From Micromonospora globbae (GTDB lineage Bacteria > Actinomycetota > Actinomycetes > Mycobacteriales > Micromonosporaceae): a stretch of DNA of 64,000 nucleotides. The stretch is from NCBI RefSeq assembly GCF_003610785.1, contig NZ_RAQQ01000002.1:124001-188000 (forward strand). The letters are read 5' to 3'. Made by a program: the position numbers and the translations under genes. Below, piece after piece: positions 17,877 to 26,479 of the stretch. A model generated the notes under the pieces. That model saw nothing but the letters and a program-made list of their open reading frames with translations, was not told where the DNA came from and did not search any database. Each line of letters opens with the position of its first letter. The stretch's first letter is position 1.

Positions 17877-19139
17877 CTACAGGCGCTCGACCACCGGGCC
17901 CGAGCAGCGGTTGCGGGTGTCGAAGACGTACCGCGCGTGCCGGGCCACCAGGTCGTAGTCGAAGGCGTCGTGGTCGGTCACGACGACCACCGCGTCGGCC
18001 TCGCGGACCTCCCGCTCGGTCAGGTCCACGACGGTCACCCCGCCGGGGATGTGGTGCGGCTCGGCGTACGGCTCGACCGCCCGGACGTCGGCGCCCAGCG
18101 CCTGCAGCCGGCGGGCCACGTCCACGGCGGGGGAGTCGCGCATGTCGCCGGTGTTCCGCTTGTACGCGAGCCCGAGCAGCAGCAGCCGCGCGCCGGAGAC
18201 GGCCCGCCCGGACCGGTTCAGCCCGGCCATCACCCGCTGCGCCACGTGCTCGGGCATCTCGTGGTTGACGTCGTTGGCCAGCTCGATGAAGCGGAACTGC
18301 CGGCCGAGGCGCCGCTTCACCTGCCAGGACAGGTAGCACGGGTCGATGGGCAGGCAGTGCCCGCCCACACCGGGGCCGGGCCGGAACGGCATGAAACCGA
18401 ACGGCTTGGTCTCGGCCGCTTCGATGGCCTGCCAGACGTCGATGTCCAGGTGGTGCGAGAGCATCGTCAGCTCGTTGATCAACGCGATGTTGACCTGCCG
18501 GAACGTGTTCTCGATGAGCTTGGTCAGCTCGGCCACGCGGGTCGAGTCCACCGGCACCGTGCGCGCGACGATGCGCCGGTAGAACCCGTCCACCCGGGCC
18601 AGCGAGTCGGCGTCCACACCGGAGACCACCTTCGGCGTGTTCTCCAGGCGCCAGGTCGGGTTGCCCGGGTCGATCCGCTCCGGGCTGTAGCCGAGGTGGA
18701 AGTCGCCGGGACTGTGCAGCCCGCTCGCCGATTCCAGCAGGGGCCGCAGCAGTTCCTCGGTGGTGCCCGGGTACGTGGTGGACTCGAGGATGACCGCGCA
18801 GCCCGGCCGCACGTACGGGCCGATGCCCATCCCGGCCTGCTCGACGAAGCTCAGGTCGGGCGTGCCGTCGCGCAGCGGGGTCGGCACGGTGATCACGCAG
18901 ACGTCGAAGCCCTCGGCGTCGGCGTAGTCCGTGCTCGGCCGGTACCGTCCCGTGCTCAGCGCCCGGCCGAGCCGGTCGGTGGGGATGTCCTCCACGAACG
19001 ACTCGCCCGAGGCGAGCCGTTTCACGCGGTCGGCGTCGACGTCGAGCCCGACCACGTCCAGGCCGGCCTCCACGGCCCGCATGGCCAGTGGCAGTCCGAC
19101 GTACCCCTGGCCGATGACGACCAACTTCTCAGCGCTCAC
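17877..19139 (-). CDS. Nucleotide-sugar 6-dehydrogenase (UDP-GlcNAc/ManNAc dehydrogenase type)
   Basis: A 420-residue enzyme that oxidises a UDP-sugar C6 alcohol to a uronic acid using 2 NAD+. The Rossmann start V-V-I-G-Q-G-Y-V-G-L-P-L-A is clear. The N-terminal NAD domain ends near T-V-P-T-P-L, and the catalytic cysteine lies in G-P-G-V-G-G-H-C-L-P-I-D-P. The Y-S-P-E-R-I-D-P-G-N and N-T-P-K-V-V-S-G segments are typical of the WecC/WbpA subgroup rather than UDP-glucose dehydrogenase. GTG 19139 is preceded by GGGAG at good spacing; further upstream codons are non-homologous. It supplies uronic-acid precursors for cell-surface polysaccharide, possibly for the glycosyltransferases at 29-48 kb. 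Confidence 0.85.
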   Translation of the reverse strand: MSAEKLVVIGQGYVGLPLAMRAVEAGLDVVGLDVDADRVKRLASGESFVEDIPTDRLGRALSTGRYRPSTDYADAEGFDVCVITVPTPLRDGTPDLSFVEQAGMGIGPYVRPGCAVILESTTYPGTTEELLRPLLESASGLHSPGDFHLGYSPERIDPGNPTWRLENTPKVVSGVDADSLARVDGFYRRIVARTVPVDSTRVAELTKLIENTFRQVNIALINELTMLSHHLDIDVWQAIEAAETKPFGFMPFRPGPGVGGHCLPIDPCYLSWQVKRRLGRQFRFIELANDVNHEMPEHVAQRVMAGLNRSGRAVSGARLLLLGLAYKRNTGDMRDSPAVDVARRLQALGADVRAVEPYAEPHHIPGGVTVVDLTEREVREADAVVVVTDHDAFDYDLVARHARYVFDTRNRCSGPVVERL

Positions 19140-19293
19140 CCGAGCTCCCGCGGCAGACGGTGGAAACGACCTGCTTGAGCGTAGAGCGCCGTCTGGGGTC
19201 GTACGTCCGTTTTGGGGATATCGGGGCTGGTGGGGTCCGTCGGCCATCCGGCATCCGCCGGCCGTCACTCCCGCCGGCGTCGCGCCTCGCGGG

Positions 19294-20649
19294 TCAGTTC
19301 GTCCCCGCCGGGGGCGGATTGCCCCCGGTCTCGCCCGTGGGAGTCGGTGAGGCGGGATCGGACGTGGGCGACGGCGACTCGGAGGTGGAGGACGAGTCGC
19401 TCGGCGACGGTGAGCTGGGGTCCGGCGACGGGGACTCTTCCGTCGGCGACTCGCTCGGCTGGACGCTCGCGCTGGGGCTGACCGACGCGGGCGCGCTCGT
19501 ACGGGGCGCCCGCGGACGTTCCGGCCGGTCCGGGTCGTCGGTGGGCTTGTCCTCGTGCACCGCCGGCACGTTGCGGTCCTGGCTGGGCGCCACCGCGGGC
19601 GTGCTCGGGGTCAGCTCCACGGCCGGCGCGTCCGCGTCCTTGGCCGCGCCGAGCGCCGCCACGAGCCCGGCCACCGCGACCAGTACGGCCGCGCCGGCGC
19701 CCACGAGGGCCGGTCGGCCACGGCGGCGGGGCGCCACCGGGCCGGCGGGAAGGTCCGGCTGGGTGTCCGGCCCCGCGTCGCGCAGAGGGGAGACCGCGAC
19801 CAGGGCCGTCGGCTCCGCGCTCTCGCCCACGGCGGCGCGCGCCGCCTCCGCCATGGCGGCACCGCTGCTGAACCGGTCGGCGGGGTCCTTCGCCAGGGCA
19901 CGCGCCACCAGCGCGCGGACCGCCTCCGGGATGTCGTGCGGCAGCTCGGGCGGCTCGTCGTCGAGATGCCGCACGGCGACCTGGAGCGGGTTGTCTCCGG
20001 TGAACGGCGGGGAGCCGGTCAGGCAGCAGTACGCGACCGCGCCGAGGGCGTAGATGTCGGTGGCGCCGCTGACCGGGCGACCGGCGGCCTGCTCCGGCGC
20101 CATGTAGAGCGCGGTGCCGGGCACCGCGTTGGTGCTCGTGATGCTCGTGACGTTGGTGGACCGGGCCACACCGAAGTCGACCAGGACGACCGAGCCGTCC
20201 TCCTGGACGAGCAGGTTGCTCGGCTTGACGTCGCGGTGCACGATGCCCCGGCGGTGCGCGGCGTGCAGCGCCTGCGCGACCTGCGCGACGATCGACATCG
20301 TCTCGGCGACGCCGAGCCGCCCGAGGGACTCGATCCGCCGGGACACCGGCTCGCCCTCGACGAACTCCATGACCAGGTAGTCGGCCCGGCCGCCGTCGGG
20401 TAGCTCGTCCTCGCCGCAGTCGAAGACCTGCACGATGCCCGGGTGCCGCAGGGCGGCCATGATCCGGGCCTCCGCCCGGAACCGGGCGATGAAGTCGGGG
20501 TCGGAGACCAGCGCCGGCAGGAGGACCTTGACCGCGACCTGCCGGCCGAGGACCAGGTCGGTGCCCTGCCAGACGTCGCCCATTCCGCCCGTGGCGACAC
20601 GCTCGTCCAGGCGGTAGCGACCGCTGAGCACGACCTCCGATGACAACAC
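19294..20649 (-). CDS. Transmembrane Ser/Thr protein kinase (PknB-like)
   Basis: A 451-residue Hanks-type kinase. The kinase domain spans residues about 11-275: glycine loop V-A-T-G-G-M-G-D-V, Lys41 in V-A-V-K, catalytic H-R-D (Asp140), D-F-G (158-160), and M-A-P-E-Q in the P+1 region. The activation loop is Ser/Thr-rich (S-T-N-V-T-S-I-T-S-T) and likely autophosphorylated. A single membrane helix follows near residues 315-340. The extracellular tail is a Ser/Pro/Glu/Asp low-complexity stalk without PASTA repeats. GTG 20649 follows TACGGT by 6 nt with no ribosome binding site, fixing a leaderless start. Substrates are unknown. Confidence 0.92.
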   Translation of the reverse strand: MLSSEVVLSGRYRLDERVATGGMGDVWQGTDLVLGRQVAVKVLLPALVSDPDFIARFRAEARIMAALRHPGIVQVFDCGEDELPDGGRADYLVMEFVEGEPVSRRIESLGRLGVAETMSIVAQVAQALHAAHRRGIVHRDVKPSNLLVQEDGSVVLVDFGVARSTNVTSITSTNAVPGTALYMAPEQAAGRPVSGATDIYALGAVAYCCLTGSPPFTGDNPLQVAVRHLDDEPPELPHDIPEAVRALVARALAKDPADRFSSGAAMAEAARAAVGESAEPTALVAVSPLRDAGPDTQPDLPAGPVAPRRRGRPALVGAGAAVLVAVAGLVAALGAAKDADAPAVELTPSTPAVAPSQDRNVPAVHEDKPTDDPDRPERPRAPRTSAPASVSPSASVQPSESPTEESPSPDPSSPSPSDSSSTSESPSPTSDPASPTPTGETGGNPPPAGTN

Positions 20650-20661
20650 GCGATTACCGTA
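20647..20661 (-). promoter_or_regulatory. -10 box and leaderless start of the Ser/Thr kinase gene
   Basis: On the minus strand TACGGT (20661-20656) is followed after 6 nt by GTG 20649. No Shine-Dalgarno is present, supporting leaderless translation. Confidence 0.55.
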
Positions 20662-21159
20662 CCCACAGCTGTCCGGAACCACGCACCGCGCGGTCCCGTC
20701 CCGGGCGGGCGGCCGAGGGGCGGGGGCCCCGCGCCCGCCTCCGGACCGGACACGGTCGGTGGCCGGCGCGTGACGGACGGCCACATCAACCGGCGTACGG
20801 TGGGACCGGCGCGCGGATGCGAGCACATGTGGCCGCGTAGCGTCCCGGAGCCGAAAAGTGTTACGGCGACGCGCCGGTCAGCACGGTTGACAAATGTCAC
20901 TCTTCTGTGACCGGAAGCCCGCTTGCCGGTGCCGGCCTCCGCTCCTAGCGTTGGCGCAACTCGGGTCGCTCCACGGCACACCCGGCTGCGTCGACCGCCG
21001 TGGCGGGAGTCCAGGCGAAACCACGGGGCCGCCGCGGCCACGGGCGTGATCAGGTCGGCGGGGGGCGAGAGAGGTGCGCAGACGGGTCCGGTCCACGCCC
21101 CGGACGGGCATCGCGTGCGCCGGCGTCCGTCGCGCCGTGGCCGGGAGACACGCGACGGA
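20650..21159. promoter_or_regulatory. 510-bp divergent intergenic region, kinase / sigma factor
   Basis: I see no convincing gene here. On the plus strand two TAGCGT boxes (20838-20843 and 20946-20951) could be -10 elements for the sigma factor gene, giving a 5' leader of about 200 nt or more. TTGACA (20887-20892) and two overlapping inverted repeats lie between them: TGACA-AA-TGTCA (20888-20899) and GTCAC-N6-GTGAC (20896-20911). These are candidate operators. A CCGGGAGACA ribosome binding site lies before ATG 21160. Confidence 0.45.
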
Positions 21160-21786
21160 ATGACCCGTGAGCTGAGCGAGGCCGTCGAGGCGGCGCGGGC
21201 CGGTGACGAGGACGCCTTCCGGTTCCTCTACCGGACCCTCCAACCGGGCCTGCTGCGCTACCTGACGGCGCTGGTCGGTGGCGACGCGGAGGACGTGGCG
21301 TCGGAGACCTGGCTGCAGATCGCCCGGGACCTGCCGAGCTTCACCGGCGGCGAGTTCCGCGCGTGGACGGTCACCATCGCCCGCAACCGGGCCATGGACC
21401 ACCTGCGGCGGCAGCGTCGCCGCCCGTCGTTGCCGGTGCCCGTGCAGGCGCTGAGCGACCTGGCCGGCGACGCCGACACCGCCGAGCGGGCCGGGGAGAC
21501 CATCGGCACCGAGGCGGCCATCGCGCTGATCGCCACGCTGCCGCAGCGGGAGGCGGAGGCGGTCCTCCTGCGGGCGGTGATCGGTCTGGACGCCGAGACG
21601 GCCGGGCGGGTGCTCGGCCGCCGGGCGGGGGCCGTGCGCACCGCCGCCCACCGAGGGCTGCGGCGGCTCGCCGCGATGCTGGAGCGCGACGACCGGCGCT
21701 CCGCCGCCGCTACCGAGGGCGCACCACCCCGTCCGCGTGGCGACCTGCGCCGGCAGGCGCCGCACGCCGAACCGGCGGATGGTTGA
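21160..21786 (+). CDS. ECF-type RNA polymerase sigma factor
   Basis: A 208-residue alternative sigma factor. Region 2 includes D-A-F-R-F-L-Y-R-T-L-Q-P-G-L-L-R-Y, the D-V-A-S-E-T-W-L-Q-I-A-R segment and A-W-T-V-T-I-A-R-N-R-A-M-D-H-L-R-R (regions 2.3-2.4, -10 recognition). Region 4 contains L-P-Q-R-E-A-E-A-V-L-L-R-A-V-I-G-L-D and a helix-turn-helix R-A-G-A-V-R-T-A-A-H-R-G-L-R-R-L for the -35. The basic/acidic tail after residue about 185 is short and disordered. ATG 21160 has a GGGAGA upstream. The next gene begins 16 nt after its stop and is probably its membrane partner, in the position of an anti-sigma factor. Confidence 0.9.
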   Translation: MTRELSEAVEAARAGDEDAFRFLYRTLQPGLLRYLTALVGGDAEDVASETWLQIARDLPSFTGGEFRAWTVTIARNRAMDHLRRQRRRPSLPVPVQALSDLAGDADTAERAGETIGTEAAIALIATLPQREAEAVLLRAVIGLDAETAGRVLGRRAGAVRTAAHRGLRRLAAMLERDDRRSAAATEGAPPRPRGDLRRQAPHAEPADG

Positions 21787-21802
21787 CGTGAGAGGTTTCA
21801 GG

Positions 21803-22825
21803 ATGAGTGTCCGCCGGCCCGACCGGCCCGCCGACCGCGCGGAGGCCGACCGGCTCCTCGACGCGGCCCGCGCCGGCGCGCGCGGAACAGCGGGCGGGGT
21901 CCCGCCCGATCCGCTGACCGACCTGCTCGCCGCCGCGGCCGCGCCCGCGGGCGCGCACGAACTGGCGGGCGAGGGGGCCGCGCTGGCGGCCTTCCGGGCG
22001 GCGCGCGCCGCACCGGCGCCCACACCCGCACCCGCACCCGCTCCACGCCGCCGGCGCCTCACCGCGCGGGCCCTTGCCTGGGCCGCCGGCGTGCTCGCCA
22101 CCGCGACGGCCGGCGCCGCCTTCGCCGCGGTCACCCTGGAACGACCGCCGACCCCGGCGCCGTCGCCCACCCCGGTGAGCCCCGGTCCCGGCAGCGACCA
22201 CCCGGACGGCAGCCCGACCGATGGCACCCCCGGTGGGGAACCGGGCGGGGGCTCGCCGTCACCGGCGCCGACCGTGTCGCCGAGTCCCGCCGCCACCGGT
22301 ACGCCCTCCGGCGCCCCGGCGCCGGACGACGTGGCGGGACTGTGCCGGGCGTACCTCGCAAAGAAGCCGACCCAGCGCGACAAGGCGCTCACCACGCCGG
22401 GGTTCCAGCCGCTCGTCGAGGCGGCCGGCGGTGCCGGGCAGGTCGAGGCGTACTGCGAGGAGCGGGCAGCCGAGCCGACCGCCACGCCGGACGACGCTGA
22501 CGGCTCGGACAAGAGCGACGGCACCGGCAACGGGTCCGGCAAGGGCAAGGGGCCGGTCAACGGCAACGGGTCCGGCAACGGGTCGGTCAACGGCAACGGG
22601 TCGGTCAACGGCAACGGGCCGGTCAACGGCGGCGCGCCGAAGCAGGACACCAGCAAGGCCAACGGCAACGGCGGTGACGCCGCCCCGCCGGGCAGGAGCA
22701 ACGGCTCCGGCAACCCGAACGCGCCGGGGTCCGGCAACGGCAGGGGTTCCGGCGACGGCGAGGCGCCGGGCAACCGTTCCGGCGGCGCGCCCGGCCGGGG
22801 CGACGGCGGACACCTCCCGGCCTGA
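21803..22825 (+). CDS. Gly/Asn-rich single-pass membrane protein, possible anti-sigma factor
   Basis: A 340-residue protein I do not recognise by family. Layout: N-terminal cytoplasmic segment (1-85) with acidic and Ala-rich helices, a single hydrophobic helix at about 87-111 after R-R-R-R, a Pro/Ser/Thr-rich external linker, a short folded segment with two cysteines (L-C-R-A-Y-L and E-A-Y-C-E-E), and a Gly/Asn/Ser-rich tail of about 100 residues containing N-G-N-G-S-V repeats. The single helix, position after an ECF sigma gene and the operon spacing fit a membrane anti-sigma factor. The N-terminal segment has no clear zinc-binding ZAS motif. I chose ATG 21803, with AGAGG 7 nt upstream; GTG 21788 or ATG 21779 are alternatives. 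Confidence 0.65.
   Translation: MSVRRPDRPADRAEADRLLDAARAGARGTAGGVPPDPLTDLLAAAAAPAGAHELAGEGAALAAFRAARAAPAPTPAPAPAPRRRRLTARALAWAAGVLATATAGAAFAAVTLERPPTPAPSPTPVSPGPGSDHPDGSPTDGTPGGEPGGGSPSPAPTVSPSPAATGTPSGAPAPDDVAGLCRAYLAKKPTQRDKALTTPGFQPLVEAAGGAGQVEAYCEERAAEPTATPDDADGSDKSDGTGNGSGKGKGPVNGNGSGNGSVNGNGSVNGNGPVNGGAPKQDTSKANGNGGDAAPPGRSNGSGNPNAPGSGNGRGSGDGEAPGNRSGGAPGRGDGGHLPA
22540..22630 (+). repeat. In-frame 18-bp minisatellite inside the Gly/Asn-rich protein
   Basis: Units of the type GGTCAACGGCAACGGGTC repeat three to four times with shortened variants, encoding V-N-G-N-G-S. Its length is a multiple of 3, so copy-number change keeps the frame and only varies the length of the extracellular tail. 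Confidence 0.75.
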
Positions 22826-23068
22826 TCCGACCCGGCATCGCGGACCGCGTTCCGCACCGCTCACGCCGTTCGGGTCGTGTCCGCCCGTCCGCCGCCGGCC
22901 CGCCGCGCGGCACGGTTCCCCGCCCTCGACGCCCGTGGCCGTTTCCACCCGGCCGGCGCCCGGTCGTCTGTTAGACAGGGGGAGGGCGGTCCCGCTCGTC
23001 GGCCACCGTGTCGGTGGGTGGCGATACGGTGACCGCGTCCGGGTGCCGGCGCGGGAGGGGGCCGACCG
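22826..23068 (+). promoter_or_regulatory. Upstream region of the ergothioneine operon
   Basis: This 243-bp gap has no gene. TACGGT (in the 23020-23040 stretch) is a plausible -10 box, and a GGGAGGGGG ribosome binding site lies shortly before ATG 23069. No riboswitch-like structure is apparent. Confidence 0.35.
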
Positions 23069-24304
23069 ATGGTGACGTCACCCGAGCTCGATCGCGGCGC
23101 GATCCTGCGTGAGTCGGCGGCCGCGGCGCGCCACCTGGCGCGGATCTGCTTCAAGACGGGCCCGCCGACACACACCGGGCTCGAACTCGAATGGACCGTG
23201 CACGACGCGGCCGACCCGTCCCGCCCGGTCGACCGGGCGCGACTGCGGGCCGCGCTCGGCGGGCACTGCCCCGCCACCCTCGACGAGACGAGTCCCGCCC
23301 GGCCCCTGCGCCACGGCAGCGCGGTGAGCCTCGAACCGGGCGGGCAGGTGGAGATCTCCACGCCGCCACGGGCGTCCCTCGGCGCACTCGTCCGCGCCAC
23401 CGAACTCGACATCGCCGAGGTCACCGGCCTGCTCCGCGGCGCCGGGCTGGTCCTCGGCCGCACCGGCATCGACCCCCACCGGGGGCCGCACCCCGTCGTC
23501 GACACCCCCCGCTACCGCGCCATGCGCCGCGCCTTCGACCACGGCGGGCCGGCGGGGCGCACGATGATGTACTGCACGGCCGGCCTCCAGATCTGCCTGG
23601 ACGCGGGCGAGCCCGAGCACCTGCCGCTGCGCTGGGCCGTGGCGCACACGGTCGGCCCGCCCCTGCTGGCCGCGTTCGCCACCTCCCGCCGCCACGCCGG
23701 GCGCGGCACGCGGTGGGCGTCGGCCCGCATGGCCGCCTGGCTGGCCATCGACCCGGCCCGCACCGGCCCGGTCTGGTCGCCGGCCCGACCGGACGAGGAC
23801 CCGGTGGCGGCCTGGACCCGTTACGTGCTCGCCGCCCCGCTGCTGTGCCTGCGCACACCCGGGCCGGACTGGACGGCGCCGCCGGGCGTGACCTTCGCCG
23901 ACTGGCTCGCGGGGGCGCTGCCCCGGCCGCCGACCACCGACGACCTCGACTACCACGTGAGCACGCTGTTCCCCCCGGTGCGACCCCGTGGCTACCTGGA
24001 GCTGCGCTACCTCGACGCGCAGCCCGGCGCGGCGTGGCGGGTCCCGCTGGCGGTGCTCGCGGCGCTCTTCGCCGACACGGAGGTCCTGCACGCCGCCCAC
24101 CTGGTCAGCGCGCCGGTCGCCGACCGCTGGCACCAGGCGGCCCGGCACGGGCTGGGCGACCGGCCGCTCGCCACCGCCGCCGCGCGCCTGCTCGACCTGG
24201 CCCTCGCGGGGCTGCCCCGACTCGACCTGCCGCACGACCTGCACGAGGAGATCCACCGAGACGTACGACGGCGGCGGACCGCCGCGGAGAGGGGAGACCG
24301 GTGA
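23069..24304 (+). CDS. egtA: Glutamate-cysteine ligase EgtA (ergothioneine biosynthesis)
   Basis: ATP-dependent ligase of 411 residues making gamma-glutamylcysteine, the sulfur donor for EgtB. Family features are H-T-G-L-E-L-E-W near the N-terminus (metal/glutamate site), E-P-G-G-Q-V-E-I-S-T-P-P, the M-M-Y-C-T-A-G-L-Q segment, T-S-R-R-H-A-G-R-G-T-R-W-A-S-A-R, and the C-terminal Y-L-E-L-R-Y-L-D. It opens an egtABCD run, and its stop overlaps the egtB GTG (GTGA), so translation is coupled. It works in the cytoplasm. ATG 23069 has a strong ribosome binding site; GTG 23072 is a minor alternative. Confidence 0.93.
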   Translation: MVTSPELDRGAILRESAAAARHLARICFKTGPPTHTGLELEWTVHDAADPSRPVDRARLRAALGGHCPATLDETSPARPLRHGSAVSLEPGGQVEISTPPRASLGALVRATELDIAEVTGLLRGAGLVLGRTGIDPHRGPHPVVDTPRYRAMRRAFDHGGPAGRTMMYCTAGLQICLDAGEPEHLPLRWAVAHTVGPPLLAAFATSRRHAGRGTRWASARMAAWLAIDPARTGPVWSPARPDEDPVAAWTRYVLAAPLLCLRTPGPDWTAPPGVTFADWLAGALPRPPTTDDLDYHVSTLFPPVRPRGYLELRYLDAQPGAAWRVPLAVLAALFADTEVLHAAHLVSAPVADRWHQAARHGLGDRPLATAAARLLDLALAGLPRLDLPHDLHEEIHRDVRRRRTAAERGDR

Positions 24305-25638
24305 CCGACACGAGGACCGATCGTCTCGGCCCGGAGCAGCTGCGCGCGCGGATCGCGGCGGAGCTGGACCGTACGCGGGCGCGCACCGCCCAGCTCACCG
24401 ACGTGGTCGACGACGCGGACCTGATGCGCCAGCACTCGCCGCTGATGTCGCCGCTGGTGTGGGACCTCGCGCACGTCGGCAACCAGGAGGAGCTGTGGCT
24501 GGTCCGCGACGTGGGCGGCCGTCCGCCGGTCCGGCAGGACATCGACGACCTCTACGACGCCTTCAAACAGCCGCGCAGGGACCGTCCCTCCCTGCCGCTG
24601 CTGCCGCCGGCCGAGGCCCGCGCCTACGTGGCGACCGTCCGGGACAAGGTGTACGACCTGCTGGACGGGATGCGGTTCGCCGACCGGCCGCTGGTGGCCG
24701 ACGGGTTCGCCTTCGGGATGATCGTGCAGCACGAGCAGCAGCACGACGAGACGATGCTCGCCACCCACCAGCTGCGCGCCGGGCCGGCCGTGCTGCACGC
24801 GCCGCCCCCACCGGAGCCGCGGGCACGGGTCGGCGGGGAGGTGCTCGTCCCGGCCGGTCCGTTCACCATGGGCACCGACACCGACCCGTGGGCGCTGGAC
24901 AACGAGCGACCGGCCCACCGGGTCGACCTGCCCGCGTACGTCATCGACGCGGCGCCGGTGACCAACGGCCAGTACCGGCGGTTCGTCGACGACGGCGGGT
25001 ACGACGACCCGCGGTGGTGGAGCGAGGCCGGCTGGGCGCACCGGACGGAGGCCGGGCTGACCGCGCCCATGCACTGGCGGCGCGACGGCGACGGGTGGGC
25101 GTACCGGCGGTTCGGGCGGTGGGCCCCGGTCCGCGACGACGAGCCGGTGGTGCACGTCTGCTGGTACGAGGCGCAGGCGTACGCGGCGTGGGCCGGCAAG
25201 CGGCTGCCCACCGAGGCGGAGTGGGAGAAGGCCGCCCGCTGGGACCCGGCCACCGGCCGGTCCCGCCGCTACCCTTGGGGCGACGAGGACCCCACGGCCG
25301 CACACGCCAACCTGGGGCAGCGCCACCTGTGGCCCGCACCGGTCGGCGCGTACCCCGACGGGGCGTCACCCCTGGGCGTGCACCAGTTGATCGGCGACGT
25401 CTGGGAGTGGACGTCGACCACCTTCCGGGGCCACCCGGGGTTCCGCGCGTTCCCGTACCGCGAGTACTCGGAGGTCTTCTTCGGCGACGACTACCGCGTG
25501 CTGCGGGGAGGGTCGTTCGGCACCGACCGGGCGGCCTGCCGCGGCACGTTCCGCAACTGGGACTTCCCGATCCGCCGGCAGATCTTCAGTGGCTTCCGCT
25601 GCGCCCGCGATGCCCGCCCGGAGGAGTCGCGGCCGTGA
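24301..25638 (+). CDS. egtB: Hercynine oxygenase EgtB
   Basis: Non-heme Fe(II) sulfoxide synthase of 445 residues joining gamma-glutamylcysteine to hercynine with O2. The N-terminal DinB-like four-helix domain carries His58 (D-L-A-H-V-G-N) and the HxxxH pair His144/His148 (H-E-Q-Q-H), which fit the three iron ligands of the family. The C-terminal formylglycine-generating-enzyme-like domain contains P-A-G-P-F-T-M-G, T-N-G-Q-Y-R-R-F, R-L-P-T-E-A-E-W-E-K-A-A-R, G-D-V-W-E-W-T and V-L-R-G-G-S-F. The GTG start overlaps the egtA stop by 4 bp. Confidence 0.95.
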   Translation: MTDTRTDRLGPEQLRARIAAELDRTRARTAQLTDVVDDADLMRQHSPLMSPLVWDLAHVGNQEELWLVRDVGGRPPVRQDIDDLYDAFKQPRRDRPSLPLLPPAEARAYVATVRDKVYDLLDGMRFADRPLVADGFAFGMIVQHEQQHDETMLATHQLRAGPAVLHAPPPPEPRARVGGEVLVPAGPFTMGTDTDPWALDNERPAHRVDLPAYVIDAAPVTNGQYRRFVDDGGYDDPRWWSEAGWAHRTEAGLTAPMHWRRDGDGWAYRRFGRWAPVRDDEPVVHVCWYEAQAYAAWAGKRLPTEAEWEKAARWDPATGRSRRYPWGDEDPTAAHANLGQRHLWPAPVGAYPDGASPLGVHQLIGDVWEWTSTTFRGHPGFRAFPYREYSEVFFGDDYRVLRGGSFGTDRAACRGTFRNWDFPIRRQIFSGFRCARDARPEESRP

Positions 25639-25687
25639 CGGGGAGCCGGCGCGCCGTCCACCCGCCGGAGCGCGGCGGTGCCACCTG

Positions 25688-26428
25688 ATGTGCCGTCACC
25701 TGGCCTACCTGGGGCCACCGGTCACGCTCGCGCGGCTGCTGTTCGACCCGCCGTTCTCGCTCGTGCGGCAGTCGTGGGCCCCGCGCGACATGCGGGGCGG
25801 CGGCACCATCAACGCCGACGGCTTCGGGATCGGGTGGTACGCCGGCGACGGCGAGACCGTGCGCTACCGGCGCGCCCAGCCGATCTGGAGCGACCCCACC
25901 ATCGCGCAGCTGGCCGCGGTCACCTCGGCCGGCGCGGTGCTCGCCGCCGTCCGCTCGGCCACCGTCGGCATGGCGGTGGTCGACAACGCGGCCGCGCCGT
26001 TCGCCGAGGGCCGGTGGTTGTTCAGCCACAACGGTGTGATCCGGGGCTGGCCCGACTCGGTCGTGCCGCTCGCCGCGGAGCTTCCGGTGCGTGACCTGCT
26101 CACCCTTGACGCCGCCACGGACTCGGCGCTGCTGTGGGCGCTGATCCGGCACCGGCTGCGCGCGGGCGCCGACGCGGCCGAGGCCGTGGCCGCGACCGTC
26201 CGCGCGGTGGCCGCGGCGGCGCCCGGGTCGCGCCTCAACGTGCTGCTGACCGACGGCCGGACGGCGGTCGCCAGCGTGCTCGGGCACGCGCTGTCGCTGC
26301 GTGAGACGTCCGACGCGGTGCTGCTCGCCTCCGAGCCGCACGACGACGACCCTGCCTGGCGGTCCGTGCCGGACGGGCAGCTGGTCACGGCCACGGCCGG
26401 CCGGGTGCGGCTGCGCCCACTCGGGTAG
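25688..26428 (+). CDS. egtC: Gamma-glutamyl hercynylcysteine sulfoxide amidohydrolase EgtC
   Basis: Class-II Ntn amidohydrolase of 246 residues removing the glutamyl group from the EgtB product. It begins M-C-R-H-L-A-Y-L, so Cys2 becomes the N-terminal nucleophile after Met removal. This fixes ATG 25688. N-A-D-G-F-G-I-G-W-Y and F-S-H-N-G-V-I-R-G-W are conserved glutaminase-fold segments. It lies 49 bp after egtB and 51 bp before egtD. Confidence 0.93.
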   Translation: MCRHLAYLGPPVTLARLLFDPPFSLVRQSWAPRDMRGGGTINADGFGIGWYAGDGETVRYRRAQPIWSDPTIAQLAAVTSAGAVLAAVRSATVGMAVVDNAAAPFAEGRWLFSHNGVIRGWPDSVVPLAAELPVRDLLTLDAATDSALLWALIRHRLRAGADAAEAVAATVRAVAAAAPGSRLNVLLTDGRTAVASVLGHALSLRETSDAVLLASEPHDDDPAWRSVPDGQLVTATAGRVRLRPLG

Positions 26429-26479
26429 CGCCACCCGGCCCACGAGCACCGTCCGACCGATGCGAAGGGAAGTGCCTGC

